Assembly (NCBI GenBank): GCA_016744475.1
Contig: JADGEH010000006.1
Span: 22,522-86,521, forward strand
Origin: Thiotrichales bacterium
GTDB taxonomy: Bacteria > Pseudomonadota > Gammaproteobacteria > Beggiatoales > Beggiatoaceae
Direction: 5' to 3'
DNA: 64,000 nucleotides
Of this stretch, positions 20,420-28,900 are shown piece after piece (the stretch's first letter is position 1; every line of letters begins with the position of its first letter). The notes below the pieces were generated by a model that was given only the letters and a program-made list of their open reading frames with translations, was not told where the DNA came from and searched no databases. The position numbers and the translations under genes are program-made.

Positions 20420-20740
20420 TTACTTAAATAATGACGGGGCAATGCCTCACCCGACTCACACGGCTAAGCTATTGAATTAATAGATTTTGCATTGAAAAAT
20501 AGAAGCGTACCTTTTAATACTGAACAAGAACAAGCTGAAGAAGAGTTAGATGCAAAATGCCAGCGATGAATTAGAAATTGGTTTCAGCATTATGTATTTA
20601 TCAGAAGCCTTATAATGCCATTGATATAGAACACGCTAAGTTTTACTTCTCAGATTCAAATAGTAGCTATCTAATTCTTCAGCAAGAAACGGATAAGATC
20701 AAAGTACGCATCATGCCCATGCGTTTGTAGTTCCTAAGTA
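20420..20740 (+). pseudogene. Decayed open reading frame, unrecognised
   Basis: The 440-bp gap between the ATPase and asparaginase genes carries coding-like pieces in different plus-strand frames: DFALKNRSVPFNTEQEQAEE up to a TGA near 20570, SDELEIGFSIMYLSEAL in another frame, then QKPYNAIDIEHAKFYF and ILQQETDKIKVRIMPM ending in TAG at 20730. The pieces look like one small gene broken by frameshifts. The family is not recognised. Confidence 0.35.
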
Positions 20741-20828
20741 GCAAAATGTTAGCCCTGTAGGATGAGCACGCCGTAGTTAATTCAAAAGCTTTTCAATATC
20801 ACAGACGGCTTTTGCCCGCTCTACCCAA

Positions 20829-22274
20829 TTACGCTGCGGCGAACAATGCTAGATACAACCCTTCAAACCAAAATTTCACGTTCTCAGGAACCACTATCGA
20901 CAATGTTATATCATCTGCACCAATTGATGCTTTTGCAGTACTGTTATCAATTTCGTGGGCAAAATTGATTTCTTTGCCATTCCAAACTAGAGAAAAATCG
21001 GCAACACAACGAGTATGACTGGATGGGGTTTCTATTGAAGCAGAAGGCAGGTTCATGAATATTCTAAGAGGGATGCTTTCGCCTTCTTTTACACCATCAA
21101 ATCCGAATTTAGATAGTCTAATAACTGCACGACTAAGATTGGTGACCGAAAACCTCCTGTCAGGTGTTCTATACGCCCTAAATTCTGAAACGGGTTCACT
21201 TTCATTTCCACATTCACCATAACGCAAATCAAAAAGATTTTCACTTTGTTCACCTCTCTGACTTACTTGCATTTGAATTACAACTTGATCTCCTATCTTT
21301 GCTCCTAGTGTCCACATCATTTTTGTCAATGCTGCTTCTGGTGTCATATCTAGTCCTGATATAACACCCCTTTCTAGTAACCCTGAACTTGCTGCGTATA
21401 GCCCCATTTCTACCATACCTTCACTGCACTGTGTGACGTTTACAATAACTCTTCCACCTGTATTTATATGTTGAACAGCATCAAGAAATCCTTTGGCTCC
21501 TGGGGCATTTCCAGCCCCATAAGTTCTTAAGACTAAACCTTCTACATCACTTGCTAACCTTTTTAGTTGCGACGGCTTAAACCCAGGAAACAAGGAAATA
21601 TCTACGACATTAGATACAATGTCTCTATTGACCTGGAAAGTTTGTCCCTCAGAAGGCATGGGCAATAATAAATCTTCAGAAATCCTAATATGCTCTCCAA
21701 TTTCTCCTAATTGAGGATAATTTGGGGAATCGAATCCTGCCCAAGAGCTACTGCTAACCTTACTTGTTCTACATCCGCGTAAAACTTTATCAGCAAAAGA
21801 AACAACTACCTCTGGAATTCTTGGTAAGCCAGTAGCCTTATAGCCAGCAATATGAACAGCGTTTACTAGGTTCATAACCGCATCTGTTCGTGATTCCGAA
21901 ATAGGTAGTTGAGAACCGGTAACTATCACTGGCTTTGCAAGGTTTTCAAAAATAAATGCTAAAGCTGATGCTGTAAAGGCCATAGTGTCAGTTCCGTGCA
22001 AGACTACAAAGCCATCATAATCTTCATATACTTCCTCAATATAATCTGCCATTTGAAGCCAATGTTCGGGACCAACGTCAGATGAGTCGAGGGGATCATC
22101 AAAGCCTTTAAAACCCAGTTCTATCCCTTCTTTAACGCCAAGTCTCGGAGCATATTTTAATAACTCGTTAAGAGGCTTAGGAACTAATGGACTACCTGCT
22201 TGTTCCGGATTTTCGGGTGCCATCCCAATTGTTCCTCCGGTATACAAAATAAATACTTTAGCTTTTACAGTCAT
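20829..22274 (-). CDS. Asparaginase-family protein with C-terminal extension
   Basis: 481 residues. The first 340 or so match type I (cytoplasmic) L-asparaginase, which hydrolyses asparagine to aspartate and ammonia: YTGGTIGM with the nucleophile Thr at 12 or 15, LDSSDVGPEHW (substrate-binding Ser), LHGTDTMAFTASAL with Thr95-Asp96, and TGSQLPISESRTDA with the catalytic-Lys region not resolved by eye. A beta-rich tail of about 130 residues (about 350-481) is absent from the 338-residue E. coli enzyme. No signal peptide. A strong ribosome site (AGAGGTGAG) lies just ahead of the ATG. Last gene of a tight three-gene operon, 16 bp after the nucleosidase gene and visibly more AT-rich than the flanks. 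The substrate may be a modified Asn/Gln or another amide; the pathway is unknown. Confidence 0.85.
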   Translation of the reverse strand: MTVKAKVFILYTGGTIGMAPENPEQAGSPLVPKPLNELLKYAPRLGVKEGIELGFKGFDDPLDSSDVGPEHWLQMADYIEEVYEDYDGFVVLHGTDTMAFTASALAFIFENLAKPVIVTGSQLPISESRTDAVMNLVNAVHIAGYKATGLPRIPEVVVSFADKVLRGCRTSKVSSSSWAGFDSPNYPQLGEIGEHIRISEDLLLPMPSEGQTFQVNRDIVSNVVDISLFPGFKPSQLKRLASDVEGLVLRTYGAGNAPGAKGFLDAVQHINTGGRVIVNVTQCSEGMVEMGLYAASSGLLERGVISGLDMTPEAALTKMMWTLGAKIGDQVVIQMQVSQRGEQSENLFDLRYGECGNESEPVSEFRAYRTPDRRFSVTNLSRAVIRLSKFGFDGVKEGESIPLRIFMNLPSASIETPSSHTRCVADFSLVWNGKEINFAHEIDNSTAKASIGADDITLSIVVPENVKFWFEGLYLALFAAA

Positions 22275-22290
22275 GACTCACCTCTTTTGA

Positions 22291-23277
22291 TTAAATAACT
22301 GGATTAATTTCCGTTAATGCCATTTTTAAAATTTCGACAACAAAGGATGCGCTCGCGAAAGCCGCAGCCACCTTATCTCTGGAGTTCTCTCTTTGCTCAC
22401 AAATGTCCATTACTCCTTTTGCGACAATGCAGTGCATACCAGATGAACCAAAAAGGTTACATGCCCGGATTACCCCAAAACTCTCCATGTCAACACCAAT
22501 AGTGCGCCGATCTAATTGGTTAGAAATGTTTTCAATCATGTCCGGATCATTGATAATCGCATCGCCGCACAACATACTTCCAACTATAACAGACATATTT
22601 GCTAGTGTATCTGTAGTTGCGTGCTCAACTATATGGTTTTTTAAAATTTTTTCATTTTGCATTACCAAATTAATTAAATGTTCAGATGGCAAGGCAACTC
22701 TTGGTTCATAAAAAAATTTATTCTTCCTGTATTCTCCTGTTTGGTAAGTCAAAGCTTTATTAACAACAAGAACGTCTCCGATATGAATGTTGCGACTAGC
22801 TCTGCCTCCACACACCCCTGTCATAGCTAAATATTTTGGTGCAAATTCAATTAGTGCCGCAGTTGTTATTGAGGCTGCATCAACTGGCCCCATTTGATTC
22901 AAGGAAAACACAGCAACCTTTAGTTCGGTACCCAAATAGCCTATGACATAATTATAGCCACTCGCAGTATAGGCAGTTTCCTGATTGTTGAGAATTTTTA
23001 TAACTTCATTAGCTTCTGGGTTTTTCAAAGCGCATATAATAACTATATCAATTTGAGTTTTTTTGCTTTTTTTAGATTTAAATTTTTCTTCATATTTATT
23101 TATAAAACTGGGGAACTTACTTAAGAATAATGCCTGCTTCTGTTTGGCTAGTGGATCGCCAACCTGGATTAACTCATGCACCCGATCATATTCGTTTAAA
23201 TACTGTTTTCTGGTTTCTTTACCAAAGGGACTGTGAGTTAAAAATTCGATAAACATATCTCTGTGCTCAGTCATCAT
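22291..23277 (-). CDS. Nucleoside phosphorylase/nucleosidase-like protein with helical N-terminal domain
   Basis: About 328 residues. An N-terminal charged helical region (about 1-80, including FIEFLTHSPFGKETRKQYL) precedes a PNP/UDP-phosphorylase-type domain: IVIICALKNPEANEV, MTGVCGGRASRN (phosphate or ribose site), GSMLCGDAIIND, GVDMESFGV (the ME pair that binds ribose hydroxyls) and AKGVMDICEQ (catalytic Asp position of MTA/SAH nucleosidases). The domain is typical of nucleosidases used as effectors in bacterial conflict systems as well as of metabolic enzymes. The start at 23277 (ATGATG, behind GAGAAAG) is preferred; it overlaps the upstream stop, implying coupling. The substrate is unknown. 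Confidence 0.83.
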   Translation of the reverse strand: MMTEHRDMFIEFLTHSPFGKETRKQYLNEYDRVHELIQVGDPLAKQKQALFLSKFPSFINKYEEKFKSKKSKKTQIDIVIICALKNPEANEVIKILNNQETAYTASGYNYVIGYLGTELKVAVFSLNQMGPVDAASITTAALIEFAPKYLAMTGVCGGRASRNIHIGDVLVVNKALTYQTGEYRKNKFFYEPRVALPSEHLINLVMQNEKILKNHIVEHATTDTLANMSVIVGSMLCGDAIINDPDMIENISNQLDRRTIGVDMESFGVIRACNLFGSSGMHCIVAKGVMDICEQRENSRDKVAAAFASASFVVEILKMALTEINPVI

Positions 23278-24628
23278 GGTCTTTCTCTTCAATGAACAAC
23301 GAATCTAAATCAACATGCTTCTTTTTTGCATCCTCAAGAATTTGTTTGTAGGCATTATCATTTGTGGCGACAATAAAATCACAATGATTGCGATTAGCCA
23401 TGATTTGGGCACATTGTTCTGGAGAATGCTCAATCGTCATAGGCTGCCCTGTTAATCGCTCCATAACCCCTCTTATGTACCCACCAACAAACCCACATAG
23501 ATTTAAGCCCTGTGCATCTTGCTTATAAACTGCAAAATTGTCGGTTAGCCTAATCACATATCTTAATTCGTTTGGATTGCTTTGATTACCAGCATCATTT
23601 TCTTCAACTACCAATGAAAGCATACCAAATCCTACATCAGAATCAAATTCACACCACAATTTAATTATTGACTCAATATCATCATCATCAAAATCCTTTC
23701 TTTGTGCTATTTCATGCATGGTCCAACCAAATTCAGAACCACTAACAAAACCTGCATTGAATATTATTCTTCTTGCCACTGTGTCAATATCAAGTCCGCC
23801 ATCTGTTGGATTTGTACATTTAAGAATTCCTCGGTATATTGATTTCAAGATATTAACAAAGGATTCGACCTTGAAAGCAATATTCCTAGATTGGTCGGCT
23901 TTATTTAATAGCATTCCTCTTTGCTTATACCAAACAAATTGCTTTTCATCTTCTAACTTGTCGGTTATAGGTAAATAACAATACTCTGTTGTAGCATCAT
24001 GTGTTTTTGACTGCTCATTTCTGATTCTCTCAACCTCTTTTGTAATCTCGTCAAAATTAACTAAAAAATGATACGATGTTAGAACCATATTTTCATGTGC
24101 AGCCAGAAGAATAGAAGTTAAATTTAATAATTGATGTGCTGCGATTTTTTTGGATATTTTGTTTTTCCCTAATTGTGTAGGTTCTGTTGCCATAATGCCG
24201 ATACTTTCGAAATTATATGTACGAAGAACCATGTAATACTCACCTAAATGAGTCTCAAGAGATGACATTAACCCCGTTGTTTCATCATCTAATATTCTCC
24301 CAAGATCTATTAACTTTAGCTCTGAAACATTTTTTGCCTTTCTATATTCAATAGCTTGATATACTTTATCTCTTATTTCTTTTTCACTATCTGAAATCAC
24401 TTCTTTAACTATATCAATAAGTATTGCTTTTATTAACTCACCCACATCAGATGCTACTAGCTCAAAATCCACTTCTTCTTCAAATCGTTTTCTTGCTTTC
24501 GAATAATGCTCCTGCCGTTGAGTTTCTAATGGTATAAAATCACTTAACCTTTCATTTTTTTCAAGATTTTTTCCAGTAAAAGGATTTACCTTACCTAGTT
24601 TTTCTTTGTTTTGCTTATGCTGGCTCAT
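23267..24628 (-). CDS. V4R-like domain protein, putative small-molecule sensor
   Basis: 453 residues, first gene of the operon. The N-terminal 270 residues are helical and not recognised. The C-terminal region (about 275-430) has the layout of a V4R (4-vinyl reductase-type) ligand-binding domain: RIIFNAGFVSGSEFGWTM, then a helical stretch, VGFGMLSLVVEEND, LCGFVGGYIRGVMERLTG, and EHSPEQCAQIM with HCDFIVATN. The two late cysteines match the C-x(n)-C pattern of V4R proteins, though the usual Gly between them is replaced. V4R domains sense hydrophobic or small ligands; the ligand here is unknown. No DNA-binding motif or membrane segment is seen. The gene is AT-rich with many ATA, AAA and TTA codons. 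Confidence 0.6.
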   Translation of the reverse strand: MSQHKQNKEKLGKVNPFTGKNLEKNERLSDFIPLETQRQEHYSKARKRFEEEVDFELVASDVGELIKAILIDIVKEVISDSEKEIRDKVYQAIEYRKAKNVSELKLIDLGRILDDETTGLMSSLETHLGEYYMVLRTYNFESIGIMATEPTQLGKNKISKKIAAHQLLNLTSILLAAHENMVLTSYHFLVNFDEITKEVERIRNEQSKTHDATTEYCYLPITDKLEDEKQFVWYKQRGMLLNKADQSRNIAFKVESFVNILKSIYRGILKCTNPTDGGLDIDTVARRIIFNAGFVSGSEFGWTMHEIAQRKDFDDDDIESIIKLWCEFDSDVGFGMLSLVVEENDAGNQSNPNELRYVIRLTDNFAVYKQDAQGLNLCGFVGGYIRGVMERLTGQPMTIEHSPEQCAQIMANRNHCDFIVATNDNAYKQILEDAKKKHVDLDSLFIEEKDHDD

Positions 24629-24724
24629 TTTATTACCCTCTATACTTTAGGCGTTTGTTTTTCTAAGAAGCAACTCTATAGTTTTTGTAGGGTATATCAA
24701 AAAATTTCTTTCTTCAATACTATT

Positions 24725-24763
24725 AGAGCTGTAGAGCTGTAGAGCTGTAGAGCTGTAGAGCTG
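24725..24763. repeat. Tandem 8-bp repeat
   Basis: AGAGCTGT repeated almost five times without interruption, directly upstream of the V4R-nucleosidase-asparaginase operon (about 100 bp before its start). Such short tandem repeats can vary in copy number by slippage and alter promoter spacing; no promoter elements were confirmed. Confidence 0.8.
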
Positions 24764-24808
24764 ATAAGCGATAGGAGGCTATGAAAGTATTCTAAAAATA
24801 GCCATTTT

Positions 24809-24977
24809 TTAGTGATTTTTTGCATGTAAGTCATTGATTCTCCGTTGCAGAAAACTACTGAAATTGAATACTTTCACAGCCTCGATAGCACCATCCGCCG
24901 AAAGCCACAAAAACAGCACAAAATCTACGCCTTTGCAGTCGATGAATATCTCTTGCAAAAAGTCTATTGTACCGCCT
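24809..24977. repeat. Family B-related repeat (B'), copy 1
   Basis: In the complement, GACTTTTTGCAAGAGATATT is followed by CATCGACTGCAAAGGCGTAG, matching the element at 42849-43013 closely for about 55 bp; the rest diverges. It lies in the gap between the truncated EAD1 gene and the three-gene operon. Non-coding. Confidence 0.65.
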
Positions 24978-24985
24978 CGCAGAAT

Positions 24986-25028
24986 GGTGGATGACGGCGC
25001 AAAAAGACGCGCCTTATCCACCCTACTG
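24986..25028. repeat. Family E2 repeat truncating the EAD1-ATPase gene
   Basis: The complement reads CAGTAGGGTGGATAAGGCGC followed by GTCTTTTTGCGCCG, nearly identical to the start of the repeat at 31163. The TAG of this repeat ends the reading frame of the EAD1-ATPase gene. Confidence 0.75.
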
Positions 25029-25682
25029 TGCTTCGGCGAAAAGCTCAAAAAAATCGCTGGGTTCATCAGGTTCGAGCATGTTTAAAAACAAGAATTGCTC
25101 TGCCGTCGCGTTTAATTCTGCTGCGCCATAGTGTTGAATTTGATGTAAAAAAGTGGATTTTCCCAGGCCGCTATCACCCAGCACTGCGATGTTGCTGCCA
25201 CGTTTTAACAAGGCCAAGGCTTCTTGCAATGGCCACTCGCGTTTTAAGGCTTGTTGGGCATCGCGGATAGTGCCTATCATGCCGAAAGGGTTGGGGGCGC
25301 GATCTGCTGGTTTTTCCTCATGCGGCTGTTCTGCGCATTCGGATGCAGAAACTTTATCGTGCCCGATCACATCGCCATGCACATTGAGATCACCTGCGGT
25401 GTTGTATTGTGTGCCCACCTGTTGCCCGCTTTGCTTGAAGCTGCTGTGAGCACTGGACTGCGGCGTGGCGGATTCATGTGGCAATGCGTCTAAAGCGGTG
25501 TGCAGAGAGACCAATTGATCTTGGCTTTCCAGCCATTCGATGAGTTTGATAGCGCGGTTGATGCGCTCGGCGGTGTCGGGAGGAAGATAAGCGAGCGGCA
25601 CCTTTAGTTGAAACAACAGTTCTTTAAACTGTGTGTCGGTGAGTCGCTTGAGGTGATCCAGTAGTGCGTGACGCTCGTGCAT
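25023..25682 (-). pseudogene. EAD1-type death-like domain fused to P-loop ATPase, truncated
   Basis: 219 residues remain. Residues 1-55 (LLDHLKRLTDTQFKELLFQL and LAYLPPDTAERINRAIKLIE) match an effector-associated domain 1 (EAD1), an adaptor that brings effectors and NTPases together in bacterial conflict systems. A linker with GQQVGTQYNTAGDLNVHGDV (a motif common between such adaptors and NTPases) leads to Walker A LGDSGLGKST (about residue 167). The frame stops 45 residues later, before Walker B, at a TAG belonging to a repeat. Start ATG at 25682 begins the conserved domain; an upstream in-frame ATG at 25727 exists. Probably an inactive remnant unless the short form is used as an adaptor. 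Confidence 0.75.
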
Positions 25683-25946
25683 GGTCGCTGCCCGTGTGAG
25701 ATGAAGGCTTATTTTGCCAAACTTCACTCGCGGGTCAAGGTGTCACCTTCTCTAGTTCCCACGCGCTTTGCGTGGAAACCCCAAGCACCGTGCCTGCGGT
25801 GGTGCGTAAACTAGGTAAATATCTATAGCCTATGCCGCCTTTTATTGCGCCCTTTCAGGGCTGGGTGGGTCTCATCGACCACACCCAGGGCGTTGCCCTG
25901 GGCTATAGGGATGCCGCCCCGTTGGGGCTAAAAATCCTTTAGAAGC

Positions 25947-26049
25947 TATAGCCAAAGTACATGAGTTGTAAGACTGCCAGTCCTTCAAGGACTGGCAGTC
26001 TTGAGTTCGGCAGAGTTTAAGCCCTACAAATGATGTATTTTAGCTATAT
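25947..26049. repeat. Family A hairpin element, copy 2
   Basis: TATAGCCAAAGTACATGAGT at one end and TGATGTATTTTAGCTATATC at the other enclose the same AAGACTGCCAGTCCTTCAAGG hairpin core. About 103 bp. Confidence 0.85.
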
Positions 26050-26061
26050 CTGGTAAAAGAA

Positions 26062-26182
26062 ATCGTCACGAGGTTAAGCTGATTTGAGCCAGGTTGTATC
26101 AAGATTTGAGGCAAATAGTCGTTCTATTTAACGAAAATCTTGATGCAAGATGGCCCAATCTCAGCTTGACCGCAGTAGATTC
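26062..26182. repeat. Inverted-repeat element with GAGGTTAAGC / GCTTGACCGC ends
   Basis: AATCGTCACGAGGTTAAGCT opens it and CAGCTTGACCGCAGTAGATT closes it, with an internal AAGATTTGAGG / AAAATCTTGATG pair. A shorter relative at 48976-49027 has GTCGTAACGAGGTTAAGC and CAGCTTGACCGCAGTCGATT. Confidence 0.55.
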
Positions 26183-26194
26183 TTTTTTGCCCGC

Positions 26195-26545
26195 CTATTC
26201 CAACACCAATAGCTCCAGCGCTTGCGTTTTTCCTTTCACTTTCACTTGTCGGGTTTCTACAACGGCAGGCGGTGGACTGAGTGCTTCATAACAGGTTTGA
26301 GATAACAAGATTTCATCGGCTTTGGCATGATCACAAATGCGCTTGGCGGTGTTGACCGTATCGCCAATGATGTCGTAACCGCGCACGTTTTGACTGCCGA
26401 GTAAACCTTCCACTAAAGCCCCGCTGTGTAGCTCTATTCCGGCACTGAGTTCATAGCCTTGTGCTTGCGAGTCGGGGTTTGCAACCTGTACCCGCTTGTC
26501 AGAAGCATTTAAGCAGGCGGGGGAAATATACTTCGCAGGTGGATA
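26195..26545 (-). pseudogene. C-terminal fragment of a class III adenylate/guanylate cyclase
   Basis: About 116 codons without a convincing start, opening just after the stop of the Amt-chemoreceptor gene. The translation holds the second half of a class III nucleotidyl cyclase: SAGIELHSGALVEGLLGS, VRGYDIIGDTVNTAKRI (the conserved GDTVN-A-R core) and EILLSQTCYEAL. The first half with the two metal-binding aspartates is missing, so it cannot make cyclic nucleotide. Probably a remnant of a cyclase gene deleted or disrupted by the neighbouring repeats. Confidence 0.7.
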
Positions 26546-26550
26546 TTAAG

Positions 26551-28761
26551 TTATGTCGCCGCGTTCTCCACACGAAAACGCCGCATTAATTGCTGCAAAT
26601 GTTCGGCGAGCGCCATCACGCTTTCGCTGTGATTTAAGGCTTCTGTCGCATCGCCTGCGGTGGCTTGGGCAATGCTGTTAATTTGCGTGAGATTGTGGCT
26701 TAAATTCGCGGCGACGCTGCCTTCTTCCTCAGACGCTTGTGCTATCCGAGCCGTCATCTCCGCCATCGCTTCCACCGCCGAGGTGATAGCTTGCAGCGAA
26801 GTGCTGGCCTCCGTGGTGCGATCCGCGCCTGCACGCGCATGTCTGCGGCTGGTGTCTATCGCCTGCATCGCCTCCGTGACCCGCGTCTGAAATTGTTTCA
26901 ATATCGCTTCAATGTCTAATGCCGATGCTTGGGTGCGTTGTGCCAGATTGCGCACTTCATTCGCTACCACGCGAAACCCTTGCCCATGTTGTTCAGCATG
27001 TTCGGCTTCAATCGCAGCATTCAAAGCGAGAATATCTGTGCGCTTTGCAATATGTTGAATGGTCTGCAAAATTGAGCCAATTTCATGGGTTTGATGGCCT
27101 AGACGGGTCATCTCTTGCGCGGCGTTTTCCACTTCACTGGCTATTTCAGTTAAGGCTTGCAAGGACACCAGCACTACGTTTTTGCCATGATCGCTGTCTT
27201 TAGAGGCTTTTTGCGCTTCCAACGACATCTGCGCCGCATCGTCCGCGATGACACGCGCAGTGGCGGCTAACTCCGTAATCGCTGCGCTGGCTTCACTGAT
27301 TTGTTCTCCTTGATGTTGCGCACTGCTACGCATGGTGCGGCATGATTCCGTCAAAATCATCGCCTCTTGATGAAAAGCTCCGGCATCTCCTTTTATCGCT
27401 TGAATCACCGATTGATAATTACCTAAAAACTGATTAAAAACATGTGCTAACGGAGCTGACTCATTGCCGATTTCAACCGGTACACGGCGGGTTAAATCGC
27501 CATCACCCGCTTGTTGCGCATGAGTGATATTGTGCATCACCGCTATCGTCTCTTGTAAACCCGAACTGGCACCGTGTTCATGAATATTTAAACCCATCTC
27601 TTCGGCATCCGGCGACACCCGCAAAAAGTCAAAAGAACGCAGCCCCCAAAACAGCAGCAAGCCCATGCCAAAACTCCAAGCAAACACCGCTGTTACGCCT
27701 AGAAACTGTACGCCGAATTGTTGCCAAACACCGCCCGCAGGCAACCTCTCCACGGGAGCGACAAACACTAAAATCAGCGTGCCCCACACCCCACAAAAAG
27801 CATGGGCAGGAATGGCATTCACTGGATCATCCACCGACATCCAATGCAACAACATCCACTCAGCCCAATACACCACCAAACCCGCTCCAAAACCAATCAA
27901 CACCGCACCCACAGGCTCAACCACTGCACAACCCGCAGTAATGCCTACCAAACCGCCAATCACTCCATTGAGCAATTTTTCAATATGAATTTCGCCTTTG
28001 CTAAGCCACAAAGACAGGAAAAAACAAGACACGCCCCCCGCCGCAGCCGCCAACATCGTATTCGCCACAATCTTCGCCACACTGGCATTCGCCGCCAAGG
28101 TGCTGCCCCCGTTAAAACCAAACCAGCCAAACCACAACACCAACACCCCGATCACCGCCAGCACCAAACTATGCCCGGCGATTTTATTACTACTACCATC
28201 GCGGTTAAAACGTCCCAAACGCGGCCCTAGCACCAGTGCTCCCGCCAATCCCACCCAGCCGCCCAAGGAATGCACCACCGTAGAACCCGCAAAATCAATC
28301 ATGCCTTTATCGGCTAACCAGCCGCCTTCGCCCCAAATCCAATGCCCAGACACGGGATAAATCACCCCCGTCACCACCACGCTAATCAAGGCATAGGATA
28401 AAAATCGAATCCGCTCTGCCACCGCACCCGAAACAATCGTCGCTGCTGTCCCAGCAAAAGTAGCCTGAAAGACAAACACCGCATAATCCTTCGGCGTATC
28501 TAAGCCTTGCAAGGCAAAACCGCTGCTACCGATCAAGCCCTTCACATCTGAGCCAAACATCAAGGCATAACCCACGCCCCAGAAAATCAGCACCGACAAA
28601 ATGAAATCAGTCAGGTTTTTGACCGCCACATTAATCGTGTTTTTTGCCTGCGTTAGCCCTGATTCCAGCGCCGTAAAACCTGCCTGCATAAACAACACTA
28701 AAGCCGCAGAGATGATGATCCAAATAATATCTAAATGTGATTGCAGTGTACTGATATCCAC
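26551..28761 (-). CDS. Ammonium transporter-chemoreceptor (Amt-MCP) fusion
   Basis: 736 residues. Residues 1-390 form an Amt/Rh ammonium channel with eleven expected helices, [32 protein letters not shown], and the twin pore histidines His164 (VVHSLGGW) and His320 ([10 protein letters not shown]). Residues about 400-450 are HAMP-like ([18 protein letters not shown]). The rest is a methyl-accepting signalling domain with hairpin tip [33 protein letters not shown]. The protein likely reports ammonium flux or occupancy to a CheA/CheW array; ammonium taxis is inferred. GTG start at 28761, with AAGGGAGA about 10 bases upstream. Neither glnK nor glnB is adjacent. Confidence 0.92.
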   Translation of the reverse strand: MDISTLQSHLDIIWIIISAALVLFMQAGFTALESGLTQAKNTINVAVKNLTDFILSVLIFWGVGYALMFGSDVKGLIGSSGFALQGLDTPKDYAVFVFQATFAGTAATIVSGAVAERIRFLSYALISVVVTGVIYPVSGHWIWGEGGWLADKGMIDFAGSTVVHSLGGWVGLAGALVLGPRLGRFNRDGSSNKIAGHSLVLAVIGVLVLWFGWFGFNGGSTLAANASVAKIVANTMLAAAAGGVSCFFLSLWLSKGEIHIEKLLNGVIGGLVGITAGCAVVEPVGAVLIGFGAGLVVYWAEWMLLHWMSVDDPVNAIPAHAFCGVWGTLILVFVAPVERLPAGGVWQQFGVQFLGVTAVFAWSFGMGLLLFWGLRSFDFLRVSPDAEEMGLNIHEHGASSGLQETIAVMHNITHAQQAGDGDLTRRVPVEIGNESAPLAHVFNQFLGNYQSVIQAIKGDAGAFHQEAMILTESCRTMRSSAQHQGEQISEASAAITELAATARVIADDAAQMSLEAQKASKDSDHGKNVVLVSLQALTEIASEVENAAQEMTRLGHQTHEIGSILQTIQHIAKRTDILALNAAIEAEHAEQHGQGFRVVANEVRNLAQRTQASALDIEAILKQFQTRVTEAMQAIDTSRRHARAGADRTTEASTSLQAITSAVEAMAEMTARIAQASEEEGSVAANLSHNLTQINSIAQATAGDATEALNHSESVMALAEHLQQLMRRFRVENAAT

Positions 28762-28813
28762 TTTAAGAAAAATCTCCCTTCAACAAAAATATGCTGTAGC
28801 TCATCAGCCGTCC

Positions 28814-28841
28814 TCGCTCAAGCCTGGGCAAGTCTATTGAC
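28814..28841. repeat. Family B terminal repeat (solo end)
   Basis: CTCAAGCCTGGGCAAGTCTATTG matches the right end of the element at 60754-60919 (CCCGGGCAAGTCTATTAAT). Only this end is seen. Confidence 0.5.
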
Positions 28842-28900
28842 TCAGCCTGCTCATTACATACCCACCCATACCGCTTTCGCGCTATTTTCCAAGCACATAA

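Larger units (their letters stand above)
25728..26194. other. Repeat-rich gap
   Basis: No gene. Holds a palindromic stretch with CCCACGCGCTTTGCGTGG and CACCGTGCCTGCGGTGGTGC, a family A element (25947-26049) and a third repeat unit (26062-26182) whose ends GTCACGAGGTTAAGCTGA and CAGCTTGACCGCAGTAGATT recur at 48976-49027. Confidence 0.7.

Noticed and set aside
20829..22274. Type II (periplasmic) asparaginase
   Set aside because: No signal peptide, and motifs YTGGTIG and DSSDVGPEHW fit the cytoplasmic type I group.
24725..24763. CRISPR array
   Set aside because: The 8-bp unit is far too short and has no spacers.
24809..25066. 85-codon minus-strand frame with IDCKGVDFVLFLW
   Set aside because: It reads through a repeat; the same peptide appears in the copy at 42855 for the same reason.
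27665..28360. Several plus-strand frames of 107-142 codons
   Set aside because: Antisense to the Amt membrane domain; low-complexity His/Thr/Asn/Pro content marks them as shadows.
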